DNA from: Paenibacillus sonchi
GTDB lineage: Bacteria; Bacillota; Bacilli; Paenibacillales; Paenibacillaceae
Length of the DNA stretch: 64,000 nucleotides
Direction: 5' to 3'
Assembly: GCF_016772475.1 (NCBI RefSeq)
Contig: NZ_CP068596.1
Coordinates: forward strand, 124,001-188,000
In this document: positions 55,164 through 63,897 of the stretch, piece by piece
Layout of the letters: the number at the start of each line of letters is the position of its first letter
Numbering within the stretch: position 1 is the first letter of the stretch
Position numbers and translations under genes: made by a program
The notes under the pieces: model-generated
Told to the model about the DNA's origin: nothing
The model's input: the letters and a program-made list of their open reading frames with translations, nothing else
Databases searched by the model: none

Positions 55164-55640
55164 TTAGATCATTTCATTTCCTATATTTTCACAAGCTAAC
55201 TGGTTGATACTTGCAAACACACTGTCGTTGTGATGAAAGGTAGACTCTTCAGCTTTTATCGCAGCTTGAGCGATTTCCTGCATGATGAAAGCTGCATTTC
55301 CAAGAGTGAGTTTTGTATTCGTGATTTTTACTAATGCCGCTTGTTTCTGTTTTATGATTTCTTGTGCCTGCTCTAACCGTATCTTTGTGTGCTTCCTGGC
55401 TTCTCGGAAAATATCAAGGGTCTCCTTGTCAAACTCCTTTTGTCGATCTCTCTGATAAATTTCAAAATGCGCTGCATCTATTGTTAGAAACACATCTTGA
55501 AGTATTGCTTCAGGTTTTACGGGGTGAGTGACACCATTTGAAGATGAAACTCGAAACAGTTCCCTGGTGTTGCAGTTCATAATCAAAGTTGATCCGTCCA
55601 GCAGGGTGACTTTGATCTCTCTCGCCGGTTCTTCTTTCAT
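55164..55640 (-). CDS. hypothetical protein (158 aa)
   Basis: ATG after AAAAGGAGAGAACAGAA. An N-terminal strand-rich part (IKVTLLDGSTLIMNC) followed by a long charged helix (LDIFREARKHTKIRLEQAQ) and a helical tail. Family not recognised. It lies 19 bases downstream of the LuxR-type gene on the same strand. Confidence 0.55.
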   Translation of the reverse strand: MKEEPAREIKVTLLDGSTLIMNCNTRELFRVSSSNGVTHPVKPEAILQDVFLTIDAAHFEIYQRDRQKEFDKETLDIFREARKHTKIRLEQAQEIIKQKQAALVKITNTKLTLGNAAFIMQEIAQAAIKAEESTFHHNDSVFASINQLACENIGNEMI

Positions 55641-55659
55641 TTCTGTTCTCTCCTTTTGC

Positions 55660-55953
55660 TTAGATATGGTTCGGTTCGTAACCCTTAGGGTCAGTTTCAG
55701 AAAACATTCGGCAGAATACCAACGCCTGGAGCTGTCGCGAAGATTTTGTCGATGTTTTTTTTAGAATATTCCCAACGTGATTTTTAATTGTTTTTTCAGA
55801 TATCTTTAGAGAAGCAGCGAGGTCTCGATTATTGTATCCGTGAAGGGTCAAATTCTGGACGATCTCCAGCTCTCTTCCGGTCAATAAAAATTCATTTTCA
55901 AATCTCAAATAAAAATCATCTGCGACGATATTGCTAGCTGATTGTTGACTCAT
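55660..55953 (-). CDS. LuxR-type HTH DNA-binding protein
   Basis: 97 residues with the GerE/LuxR C-terminal HTH: LTGRELEIVQNLTLHGYNNR, DLAASLKISEKTIKNHVGNI. No receiver or sensor domain, as in small stand-alone GerE-like regulators. Likely a transcription regulator of the neighbouring minus-strand genes. Confidence 0.8.
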   Translation of the reverse strand: MSQQSASNIVADDFYLRFENEFLLTGRELEIVQNLTLHGYNNRDLAASLKISEKTIKNHVGNILKKTSTKSSRQLQALVFCRMFSETDPKGYEPNHI

Positions 55954-55959
55954 TTCTTA

Positions 55960-56691
55960 TCATCCTATTCTTATTGAATTTATATCTATGTTGCGGAAGA
56001 AAACAAACCAAAGGAGAACAAGTGTAAGACCGATACAGACGTTTTCAACGATAGTCCCGCTAAACTGTCCAGTGCTCATTAGACGTAGCTTTAGGCGGAA
56101 TTTGAACGGTGGTAATGGTCGTATGCCATGATTGGTAATCGCATCGGCCAGAAGATGGAGTAAATATGATAGTCCACCGGCAATCCAAAGTATCTGGTCA
56201 TATGAATGAGTTGAAAAATAGAGCAGGGCTGTCCAGCCAAGGACACCGTAAAATGTATGCGTTAATCCACGGTGCGGTACCAGCGCACAAACGATTAATA
56301 GGCAGCCGATTATGTAACCCCAGGGAATAAACACGTGGCCAAATAGAATCAGAGTGACTCCAAGAAGAACCATGATCACATTGCGGAAGGTGCGGGTAGG
56401 AACAAAGCTAATTAACAAAGCGAGTAGTGAGATAACCACATTCCACGGAGCCATTGCTGAACCAAAGAAAAAAGAGAAAGCTGCGAAACCAAGCACGAGG
56501 AGCTTGATCAAACGCACGAGCCCGGTAGGTATCGTTTTCGAGACGATTAATGAATTGGGTTCGTCAATGTCAGGCAGCAATGAACTAACGGCAGCCACTG
56601 CGATTACCGGTAAGGTAATGTGGGCATCAGCTAATCCTAAAACAGATAGGGTTACTCCTGTACTAATTGCCAAATGTGCCTTTCCCATCAT
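55960..56691 (-). CDS. YdjM-family membrane protein (LexA-binding/metal-hydrolase-like)
   Basis: 243 residues from the ATG at 56691; AAAGGATGCTGATTTAT precedes it. The family motifs are clear: MGKAHLAISTG, SSLLPDIDEPNS, HRGLTHTFYG, HLLADAITNHG, with His and Asp residues that would bind metal, between several hydrophobic helices. Often annotated as a membrane-bound hydrolase; the substrate is unknown. It overlaps closely with the DinG-like gene (19 bases) and so forms one minus-strand unit. Confidence 0.85.
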   Translation of the reverse strand: MMGKAHLAISTGVTLSVLGLADAHITLPVIAVAAVSSLLPDIDEPNSLIVSKTIPTGLVRLIKLLVLGFAAFSFFFGSAMAPWNVVISLLALLISFVPTRTFRNVIMVLLGVTLILFGHVFIPWGYIIGCLLIVCALVPHRGLTHTFYGVLGWTALLYFSTHSYDQILWIAGGLSYLLHLLADAITNHGIRPLPPFKFRLKLRLMSTGQFSGTIVENVCIGLTLVLLWFVFFRNIDINSIRIG

Positions 56692-56709
56692 ATAAATCAG
56701 CATCCTTTC

Positions 56710-58683
56710 TTAACACGGGAGAATATCAACAATGGCTTCAAGTTTTCTGGAATATTTGCATTTCGGAAGATTACGAATGATTCGCCCGCCATAACGTTTG
56801 CTATAAATCCGGCTATCTAAAATAATGACAGCTCCTTGGCATTGCATAGAGCGGTTGAGCCGGCCAAATCCCTGTTTCAATTTGACGATCATTTTGGGAA
56901 ACATAAAATCAAAGAAGCTGCTTCGATTGGCTTTTTGAAGGATCGCCATTTGAGCTTGCGTTAGTGGTTCATCCGGCTGCGGGTAAGGTAGTTTTACAAT
57001 CACAACGGTAGTAAGCGCATCACCGGCCACATCCACCCCGGTCCAAAAGCTTGTGCAGCCAAGAACGATGGTTCTCGGATTTGCCTTCAGCTGCTCAATG
57101 ATCTTTTCTCGATCACAACCGGGGAATTGAACAAGTAAATGTATTGACCGCTCGCGGCAGTATATTTCAAGCCTCCTGGCCACCTGGTTCATCATTTCAA
57201 AACTTGTAAATAAGACAAGCGTGCGTCCCCCTGTGTACATCAGAACTTCCTTTAGTTTGTTGGGGACGTAGGAGGTGAACTCCGGACTGTTTGGCTCAGG
57301 TGCATCGTCGGGGCAAATGATCATCGTTTTTTCCTCATAGTTGAAGGGGCTATCAACTACGATTGATCCGTACTCCTTAACGCCCATTCTGCCGGAAAAG
57401 TAGTCGAAGGTTCTTCCCTCCTTTGAGGTCGTGGACATCGTGGCACTTGCCAAGATCACCGGCACTGCACTGAACAAATGCTTGCTTAAAATGACTTTAG
57501 GATAGAGGGGAGCGGCATGGAGAACAACGTCTCCTTTCCCCTTTTGGGTAGCCCAGTACGCCCAAGAATCTCTTTCATGCGAACTGATAAAGTCAAGATC
57601 ATCGTTTCCTTCAAAGATTTTATCCATTAGATCGGAAACCTTTTTCATGTTGAGGCTCTTGATTTTTTCAATGAAGCTCGTGAGCGTACTGCAGACATGG
57701 CTCATTTCAATTTTGGAATCTAACAGTTTAAATGCGGTAGAGTTTCCTTCTTCGTCCCTCATTTCTCGTCCGACCTGATCATAGACTTCTGCGAGATCAC
57801 TTTCAAAGGTTTGGCGGTACTGTGCGAGGGTGAGTTGATTGCCATGATCCAAATCTAAATATCCAGCTCTTGTAAACAAATTCTCAAAAAGATTTTCGAA
57901 GCGATGAAGGTCAACTTTTTTTTCAAATACCTTGCAGCAAACATCCTCAATTTCATGAGCCTCGTCAAATATGACGGCATCATACTGCGGAAGAGATCCA
58001 TTACCCGTTTTCATGCGAATCTTGAGATCATTAAAGAAATAGGCGAAGTTTGTAACAATGATGTGAGAGGAGTACATTTTTTCTTTTAAATCTTCCAATT
58101 TGCAATCCCTCGGTTTTACTACGCTTGGGCAAAATGAAGCACTGATCTTGCTCCATAAGTTGTCGTCAATATCAAACCCCATTCCCGTCCGATCTCCGAT
58201 ATGTTCCCGATTGACTATGGAATGAATTTTTCGAATGGTTTTAGCTTCAGGGTCATTACTCTTCAGCTTCTCTTGCCAAAGGGCATCAAGCTTATGATGG
58301 CAAACATAATGGTCCTTTCCTTTAACCAGTTGATACTTCAACTGCATCTGTTCCATCAACAAAATCTTAGCGACTCGCGGAAGCTCGATATTGACGATCT
58401 GTGTCATCAGTGGAATCGTGTGAGTACAAACAATAACCGTTTTCTTATTAGCGACAGCCCAGCGAGCTGCAGGAACCAGATAGCCTAAAGATTTACCGGT
58501 TCCTGTGCCGGCTTCACAAATTAAATGCTGCCCTTGTTCAAGCGCCTCCCCCACTTTTCTGGAGATTGAGATCTGGGGGTTACGCGGGGTATAGCCGGTG
58601 ACTAACTTAGACAAATGGCCCGCTGTTCCAAAAGCGCGATCAATAAATGCTTCCAACGTTATCCCCTGCCTCATTTCTATCAT
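56710..58683 (-). CDS. DinG/XPD-like superfamily 2 helicase (second copy)
   Basis: 657 residues. Walker A EAGTGTGKS (57-65), DEAH (240-243), and helicase motifs IVLGCTSFWTGVDVAGDAL and KLKQGFGRLNRSMQC. Cys at 128, 185 and 194 lie in the Fe-S region; I see only three there, so a cluster ligand may be missing or supplied elsewhere. No exonuclease domain. The start codon lies in the left arm of a 16-base palindrome without a ribosome site, so the mRNA may be leaderless or the start later. It is only distantly similar to the helicase at 44240. Confidence 0.85.
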   Translation of the reverse strand: MIEMRQGITLEAFIDRAFGTAGHLSKLVTGYTPRNPQISISRKVGEALEQGQHLICEAGTGTGKSLGYLVPAARWAVANKKTVIVCTHTIPLMTQIVNIELPRVAKILLMEQMQLKYQLVKGKDHYVCHHKLDALWQEKLKSNDPEAKTIRKIHSIVNREHIGDRTGMGFDIDDNLWSKISASFCPSVVKPRDCKLEDLKEKMYSSHIIVTNFAYFFNDLKIRMKTGNGSLPQYDAVIFDEAHEIEDVCCKVFEKKVDLHRFENLFENLFTRAGYLDLDHGNQLTLAQYRQTFESDLAEVYDQVGREMRDEEGNSTAFKLLDSKIEMSHVCSTLTSFIEKIKSLNMKKVSDLMDKIFEGNDDLDFISSHERDSWAYWATQKGKGDVVLHAAPLYPKVILSKHLFSAVPVILASATMSTTSKEGRTFDYFSGRMGVKEYGSIVVDSPFNYEEKTMIICPDDAPEPNSPEFTSYVPNKLKEVLMYTGGRTLVLFTSFEMMNQVARRLEIYCRERSIHLLVQFPGCDREKIIEQLKANPRTIVLGCTSFWTGVDVAGDALTTVVIVKLPYPQPDEPLTQAQMAILQKANRSSFFDFMFPKMIVKLKQGFGRLNRSMQCQGAVIILDSRIYSKRYGGRIIRNLPKCKYSRKLEAIVDILPC

Positions 58684-58720
58684 ATATATTAACTAATATA
58701 TTAATTAATATATATGATAG
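58677..58720. promoter_or_regulatory. perfect 16-bp palindrome over the helicase start
   Basis: CTATCATATATATTAA (58677-58692) and TTAATATATATGATAG (58705-58720). It contains the start codon of the helicase and probably its -10 region. AT-rich palindromic sequence of the same kind is found at 8581-8614. Confidence 0.55.
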
Positions 58721-58792
58721 CAGAAAGAAGGGAGAAATCAATTTTTTTTGACTTCTCCCATTCAGGGTAAATAGCTTTCTAATGGATCGTGA

Positions 58793-59443
58793 TTATTTGA
58801 TCCGTAATAGGTAATTTGAAATCTCGAATTCGGGAATTTTCCGTTTATGGTGGGCTGGAATGTCATTAAAGCAGTAGATCATTTTATCACGCCTTAGATT
58901 GGGAACATGATTTAATAGCTCCCAATCTGCTTGAATTAATGGCTTTGAACATACCAGGCATATATGGCTTGTGAGGGCTCTAGGGTTGGTAGGCGTACTA
59001 CCATTTGGGGGTTCTGTGGAAAGCAAGTGGCTTAGAGCAGGATTGCTCCCCCACTCTTTCTCAGATGTCTTATGTGGAGCCAAATCTCGCCATCCCATTT
59101 GGAAGGAATCAAGAGCTTCAATAAAGGCGCTGTTCATGGCAAGGTCTACTGCATTGATTACTCCAGAAGGGTCTTGCTCAGGATCGCCTTTGATAATGGC
59201 CACACCGTAACCGTCCCTGGAATGTTCACCAATGGTGATCGTAACGATAGCCTTAACATATCGGTGGGTAACATTAATGTCCAGCTCCTTAATGACCTTG
59301 TTCCACTTGCTCTCCGTAGCGGATTCTAGCCGGTCAGTGTAAACCTGGTTAGGAATATACGGCCGTTTAGATCCCGTAAATTGAACGGTACCAATAGGAA
59401 ATTCTTCTTTTAACTTTTGAATGATGTCCAAATAATGTTCCAA
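58793..59443 (-). CDS. possible Rad52/Sak-like single-strand annealing protein
   Basis: Start TTG at 59443 (AAGGAGG ten bases upstream) or the frame up to 59464. IPNQVYTDRLESATESKWNK, GYGVAIIKG and INAVDLAMNSAFIEALDSF follow the order of conserved blocks in Rad52-like phage annealing proteins. The C-terminal part has CLVC and a further Cys that could bind zinc. Such proteins help recombine or repair DNA of mobile elements. The assignment rests on pattern resemblance only. Confidence 0.4.
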   Translation of the reverse strand: MEHYLDIIQKLKEEFPIGTVQFTGSKRPYIPNQVYTDRLESATESKWNKVIKELDINVTHRYVKAIVTITIGEHSRDGYGVAIIKGDPEQDPSGVINAVDLAMNSAFIEALDSFQMGWRDLAPHKTSEKEWGSNPALSHLLSTEPPNGSTPTNPRALTSHICLVCSKPLIQADWELLNHVPNLRRDKMIYCFNDIPAHHKRKIPEFEISNYLLRIK

Positions 59444-59524
59444 CCTCTTAATGCCTCCTTCCAAAACCGCATAGATCCCTGTTCAATTCATTTTGCAGGT
59501 CATCCGGATAAGTCGTCCGCGGTT

Positions 59525-59902
59525 TTACTCATATTTCAGAATGATCGACTGAAACTTCAGATAAACCTTCAGCGCAAGATCCACTCTCTCCGGCAAATCT
59601 CTTAGCAGCTGCTGAAAATACTCTAACCCAGATTCAGTAATTTCGTAATAACGGAAATACCGCTGATCACTATCCCAATAATCAGATACATGACCGAGAG
59701 AGGAAAGCTTCCTTAAACGTGTGCTCAAGTAACCATCGTTTACTCCAACGCCATCCAGGGCATGAATAATAGCCTGGTCCATTTGCTTGCCATAGCGCCT
59801 ACCCTTCTGCAGCTCCGCCAGTACCATAAAATCAATCACTTGCTGCACCTTAACCACATGGCCAAGGGACACATCTTTCTCTGTCGTATTTTGATTCCGC
59901 AA
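59525..59902 (-). CDS. PadR-family transcription regulator
   Basis: 125 residues from a TTG start with AGAGGAG upstream. Winged-helix part: VIDFMVLAELQKGRRYGKQM, GYLSTRLRKLSSLGHVSDYW, RYFRYYEITESGLEYFQQLL, typical of PadR (N-terminal HTH and short C-terminal helix). It probably represses its own promoter: an ATACTTGTTATCAAG palindrome lies about 165 bases upstream, and a near-identical site sits at 60620. Confidence 0.8.
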   Translation of the reverse strand: MRNQNTTEKDVSLGHVVKVQQVIDFMVLAELQKGRRYGKQMDQAIIHALDGVGVNDGYLSTRLRKLSSLGHVSDYWDSDQRYFRYYEITESGLEYFQQLLRDLPERVDLALKVYLKFQSIILKYE

Positions 59903-60066
59903 ATCATCAACTCCTCTCGGCTTTTACTGCCGGCAGCACCTCCACCCGCAGCCTCAAAAGCTGAAGGTAAGCCCCCGCTCCCAGAAGGGGAGGAGAGCCC
60001 GGGGCGCTGCACCTTTTATTCCAACTATACCACACCTTACTCTATAACAATATACTTGTTTACATT

Positions 60067-60084
60067 ATACTTGTTATCAAGCAT
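60067..60084. promoter_or_regulatory. possible PadR operator 1
   Basis: ATACTTGTTATCAAGCAT, a near-perfect palindrome of the form ATACTTG-N4-CAAGTAT. A further TATACTTGTT half-site lies at 60051-60060. Both are upstream of the PadR gene on its strand. Confidence 0.5.
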
Positions 60085-60289
60085 GTGCTTCCCTCCGCCG
60101 CAGCTACTACCCATTCTTGTTACTCCAGTCCCTTTTTCGCATCTCTTCCATCCTCACTGTACCTAGAAATGAATCTAGTAACAAAATTCAAATCTTCAAC
60201 TAGATCCGGATCTATCCATTGGCAAAGTACGTACTTAGTTTGATTCCAAAATTTTATACACTATATCCGGATCAAGCAACGATTTTAAA

Positions 60290-60580
60290 TTGTTTGGGGG
60301 CCTGGGGGCGCGCTCCGCGCGAAAAAAAGGTATAAAGGGTTGGACAAATCCATCAAGAAGTAGTTTAAACCGGCGTCGCAGTCATGCCGGGCGTTGCAAA
60401 TTTGACCCAGAACTGGGTACGCGACACCTGGGGGATTTAAAGAAAGAAAATTGTTGCCCGCTGAAGCGTAGGAGGAGATCGGGTGGTGAAACGAATGATC
60501 CCACCATGAGTGTGACTAGGTGCCGGCCGCCGACCCGGTCAGGACTGAGGAGTTAAGAGCAACAGGTGCAGAGCTGCAGG
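60290..60580. other. gene-less stretch with a GC-rich hairpin
   Basis: GCGCGCTCCGCGCG followed by A7 near 60308. No supported gene. Confidence 0.35.
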
Positions 60581-60619
60581 AATGGAAGAGCGGCGGAAAT
60601 GGGGACAGGAGCGGGACAC

Positions 60620-60637
60620 ATACTTGATAACAAGTAT
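60620..60637. promoter_or_regulatory. possible PadR operator 2
   Basis: ATACTTGATAACAAGTAT, a perfect palindrome with the same half-sites as operator 1. Downstream lies a short hydrophobic frame (60640-60788) whose real identity I cannot tell, possibly a decayed membrane protein. Confidence 0.5.
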
Positions 60638-60899
60638 ATCTATATTAAGTAAGTTTGTTTTGACTGTATTATTTTTTGGGTTATTCTTGCAGGCCGCGGC
60701 GCTTCTGATGAATGAGGGCGCATGGTTAAAGCCTGGCGGAAAATTTGTATTCGATCAGGCCTGGACTGTGCACATTAGCAATCCATGAGAAACCGGACAT
60801 GCTGTTGGATGGTAAAATGTAGACATAAAGGAGAATGCATATGGAACGTGTTGTCTTGGTGATGAATGTGCGAGAAAACGAGGGAGGAGAGTCAAACGC

Positions 60900-61436
60900 A
60901 TGGCAAAGATTGTTTTCGCTTTGAACCAGTCTCTGGACGGATTCGTCGACCACGACCACAAGGCATTTCAGCCCGACCCCGTGCTATTCCGTCATTTCAT
61001 CGACGACGTGAGCGGCCTTGCCGGCTGCCTGTACGGGCGCCGCATGTACGAGACCATGCGGTATTGGGACGGAGACCATTTTGAATGGGATGCGCCGGAA
61101 AGGGAATACGCAGCCGCGTGGCAAAGCAAACCGAAGTGGGTGGTGTCGAGGACGTTAAAGTCCGTCGGTCCGAACGCTTCTCTGATCGAGGGCGACCTCA
61201 CAGCGGCCATACGTGGGCTGAAGGCTCAGTATGAAGGGGAGATTGAAGTTGCCGGGCCGGAGTTGGCCCACAGTATAACGGAGCTCGGTCTCGTTGATGA
61301 GTATCGACTCTATCTCCATCCAGTCGTGCTGGGTCACGGCAAGCCGTTCTTCGCCGGTCCGCGGCCGCCGCTGCGCCTCGTGGCAAGCGATCGAATTGGC
61401 GAGAAGGTGATCAGATTGACCTACGTTCCAGCTTAG
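60900..61436 (+). CDS. dihydrofolate reductase-family protein (RibD-C-like)
   Basis: 178 residues with an AGGGAGGAGAGTC ribosome site. Fold signatures: ALNQSLDGFVDHD at the N terminus, GRRMYETM, KWVVSRT, GEIEVAGPELAHSITE, LVDEYRLYLHPVVLGHGKP. This group (YwjB/YyaP-like) is NADPH-linked and of unknown substrate, not classic DHFR. GC content is higher than its neighbours, which suggests a different origin. Confidence 0.85.
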   Translation: MAKIVFALNQSLDGFVDHDHKAFQPDPVLFRHFIDDVSGLAGCLYGRRMYETMRYWDGDHFEWDAPEREYAAAWQSKPKWVVSRTLKSVGPNASLIEGDLTAAIRGLKAQYEGEIEVAGPELAHSITELGLVDEYRLYLHPVVLGHGKPFFAGPRPPLRLVASDRIGEKVIRLTYVPA

Positions 61437-61593
61437 TTGTGCTGTTGACCCAGCAGCCTTAAGGGCACGTTACTTTAATAGGAATTCTCCGGCTGTAGCG
61501 GCAGTCAGAGGATCCCTTTTTCTTAATTTGTTCAGTTATGCGAAATGACATAGTATTTATGGAATTTACGATTGACTTAACGGGTACCATAGT

Positions 61594-61851
61594 TTAACGA
61601 ACAGGCAGCAATTGTACATTTATCACCCATAAAAGAACTCTCCAAAAGCGGAGATTTCTTACATTTTTGTCCGTGTGTTTGCGGGTGATGTCAGCTACGC
61701 TGGTACTACACCATACTTCCAATTCTATTTCCTTCATATTAATTTTAGACAATACAAAAGCCTTTGCTTCTAAAGCGGACTTTAGGCAAAGGCTCTCTGT
61801 GAAGATTGTACTGCAGGTACATTTTAATGGGAAATTCAATATATTACTCAT
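61594..61851 (-). CDS. small hypothetical protein (85 aa)
   Basis: ATG after AGGGAGTGGCCCA. Contains scattered Cys (CTC, LCL, WC) and no known motif. It begins a run of minus-strand small genes. Confidence 0.4.
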   Translation of the reverse strand: MSNILNFPLKCTCSTIFTESLCLKSALEAKAFVLSKINMKEIELEVWCSTSVADITRKHTDKNVRNLRFWRVLLWVINVQLLPVR

Positions 61852-61906
61852 TGGGCCACTCCCTATTAATTCTGAACTATTAACTATTTTGTCTGTTCGC
61901 CATCAG

Positions 61907-62140
61907 TTACATTTCATCTACATGTGTTAAGAATGGTTTTGATGGCATCCTCATCCATCTTCCAGGGGAAACTTCCAACCAGTTCGTATGAGCTGGGAAA
62001 AACTTAGACCACTTATCTTCATTGTCACAAGAATTACAAAGATATGTTAATACTTGAGAGTTTAAATTCAAAACTTCTTTCAATTCAGTTCCACAGCTAC
62101 AGTGATATCCGGAAAATCTCAGCTCTGTCGCCAGAGACAT
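61907..62140 (-). CDS. small zinc-ribbon-like protein (77 aa)
   Basis: CSCGTEL and LCNSCDNE at residues 14-39 form a likely zinc ribbon. The C-terminal part is aromatic-rich (WSKFFPAHTNWLEV). Ribosome site weak (GAGAAGTG). Unknown role. Confidence 0.45.
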   Translation of the reverse strand: MSLATELRFSGYHCSCGTELKEVLNLNSQVLTYLCNSCDNEDKWSKFFPAHTNWLEVSPGRWMRMPSKPFLTHVDEM

Positions 62141-62357
62141 CTAAATCACTTCTCTTTCTGGGTTTCCCCTTACTATTATCCCCCATAAAATCTAACCGAA
62201 CGGCCCTTAGCCTAAGGCTACTTTATAATGGCATCACCACGATATGTCCAAAAATGGAAAATCATATTAGTCTATTCTTTTATTGTAAGAACGAATGCCT
62301 CCAAATTGATTTTGACTTAGTTTCCCTTCGATCACTGCATGTTCAACTATAATATGT

Positions 62358-62648
62358 TTATGCAAAATCTTGAAGGGATTGTGTAGTCGTGTACGATCTG
62401 CTCCCCCTACATCTTTTTGCGATACTCTTCAAGAATTCATTAGTTTTTTTCCCAGACGGAAATACATATAAAATAGGCTTCATATTTTTCAATTCTCTGT
62501 ATCTCCTCCTTGCAAGCAGCTTGCGAGCATCACTATAATCCTTGACGGCTGCTTCCCTCTCTTCTGGTGTCATCAAAATCCAATTAAATTCATCTGCGTA
62601 CATTCTCACGTGCAGCTTCTCATTCTTTTTTCTTTGTCGCTTCTTCAT
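62358..62648 (-). CDS. small basic protein (96 aa)
   Basis: ATG after GAGGATTCT. Lys/Arg-rich, with many Tyr and no known domain. Plausible gene in the same minus-strand run. Confidence 0.45.
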   Translation of the reverse strand: MKKRQRKKNEKLHVRMYADEFNWILMTPEEREAAVKDYSDARKLLARRRYRELKNMKPILYVFPSGKKTNEFLKSIAKRCRGSRSYTTTQSLQDFA

Positions 62649-62778
62649 AGAATCCTCAATTTCGGATGAATGGCACGTTCCAAGTCATGAAAGTCCCATT
62701 GGTGTTGTTACTTCTTCACAAAGCCTTACACCGTATTCCTTCTAGCATTTCAGCATTAAATTTCTGATAATTCATCAC

Positions 62779-63198
62779 TCATCTGTCTTCTTTTAACGGT
62801 GCATATTTCAGTTTTACATCCATGTCATATTTGTCCTTACATATTGTACATCTACTCTCAATAGTAACCTTAGACTTGAAAAAGACCACATGACGATTAT
62901 GACTATCACAGAGGTAACGATATTTCTTTGGCTTCAATTTTTGCCCAGGCTTCTTTTTCTTTTGTGCTTCATTATCTGTAGTGATCTTTTCTTGTCTAAG
63001 AATAAAATGCGCACATAGGTGAGCAGCTGTTTTATCATTAACATAGGTTTGGCGGCCATTAGATATTTTAGCTATAATTCGGCACATACCCTTCTGGTAA
63101 TGCTTACAGTTCGAACAGTGTTTCGATCCTGGATCTATCTTCTTAGGACGTTTAATAATTGTACCCATTGATACACCAAAGTGCCCTTTGTGTCCCAA
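62779..63198 (-). CDS. Cys-rich hypothetical protein
   Basis: TTG at 63198 with GGGAGG upstream is the preferred start; the frame reaches 63243. CSNCKHYQKGMCRI, LCAHF, CDSHNRH and CTICKD pairs suggest two zinc sites; the middle is Lys-rich. Unknown family. Confidence 0.5.
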   Translation of the reverse strand: MGHKGHFGVSMGTIIKRPKKIDPGSKHCSNCKHYQKGMCRIIAKISNGRQTYVNDKTAAHLCAHFILRQEKITTDNEAQKKKKPGQKLKPKKYRYLCDSHNRHVVFFKSKVTIESRCTICKDKYDMDVKLKYAPLKEDR

Positions 63199-63260
63199 AA
63201 TATGCCTCCCTATGAATAAATTCCACTCCAATTCAAAAACCAAATTTACATAGAATCCTT

Positions 63261-63647
63261 CTATTCAATATTATTTATGCATGATTCATCTTCCTTCGAG
63301 CGAATATCCTCAGAACGTTTAACGAAAAATTCGACTGCCCATTCTTCAAGGGATATCCCGTGATTATGAATAAAATCGACACTCTCATCGCCGCCATCAT
63401 AGATGTGTAGCTCCTGGTCAGCTTCTTCGTCTACAATCTGTTTATTTGGAAGTTTCCCATAATTATATTCATTGGGAATGGCACGCAGTAAGCGTACATA
63501 CTCCCCTGACATAGCACAAGCAGCTCCAATTGCCGTGTTGTTTATATTCTCTGCAGTGATTGCTCCGTATATCGCGCAATGGGTAAGTTCGGTATTCATT
63601 TTTTCACACAACCGGCAGGTAGGGTAAATTTTTGGTTTTGTAGTCAT
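63261..63647 (-). CDS. Cys-containing hypothetical protein (128 aa)
   Basis: ATG with GAGAGGAATGAG upstream. CRLCEKMNTELTHC opens it, then a mainly acidic soluble part. Family not recognised. It starts the minus-strand run of small genes. Confidence 0.5.
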   Translation of the reverse strand: MTTKPKIYPTCRLCEKMNTELTHCAIYGAITAENINNTAIGAACAMSGEYVRLLRAIPNEYNYGKLPNKQIVDEEADQELHIYDGGDESVDFIHNHGISLEEWAVEFFVKRSEDIRSKEDESCINNIE

Positions 63648-63864
63648 TGTTAACTCATTCCTCTCTAAGATTTGGAAGTATCATACAACGTAAATGGAGA
63701 ATCTCCAAATATATTTTTTGGCTTTCTGAGTTTTCACATGGAATACGATTTGTATTTTTTCTTAAATAACCCTCTCAGCTCCATTAAAACCACAAGGTAT
63801 CTAATTAATTAAATAATATATTAACGTAAATCACTCTATTATGAAAGATCTCACACAAAACAAA

Positions 63865-63894
63865 AAAGAAGAAGGCGCGCCGGCCTTCTTCTTT
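63865..63894. terminator. terminator
   Basis: AAAGAAGAAGGC (63865-63876) and GCCTTCTTCTTT (63883-63894) pair perfectly. It follows the stop of the partial gene that enters from the right. Confidence 0.7.
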
Positions 63895-63897
63895 GGT

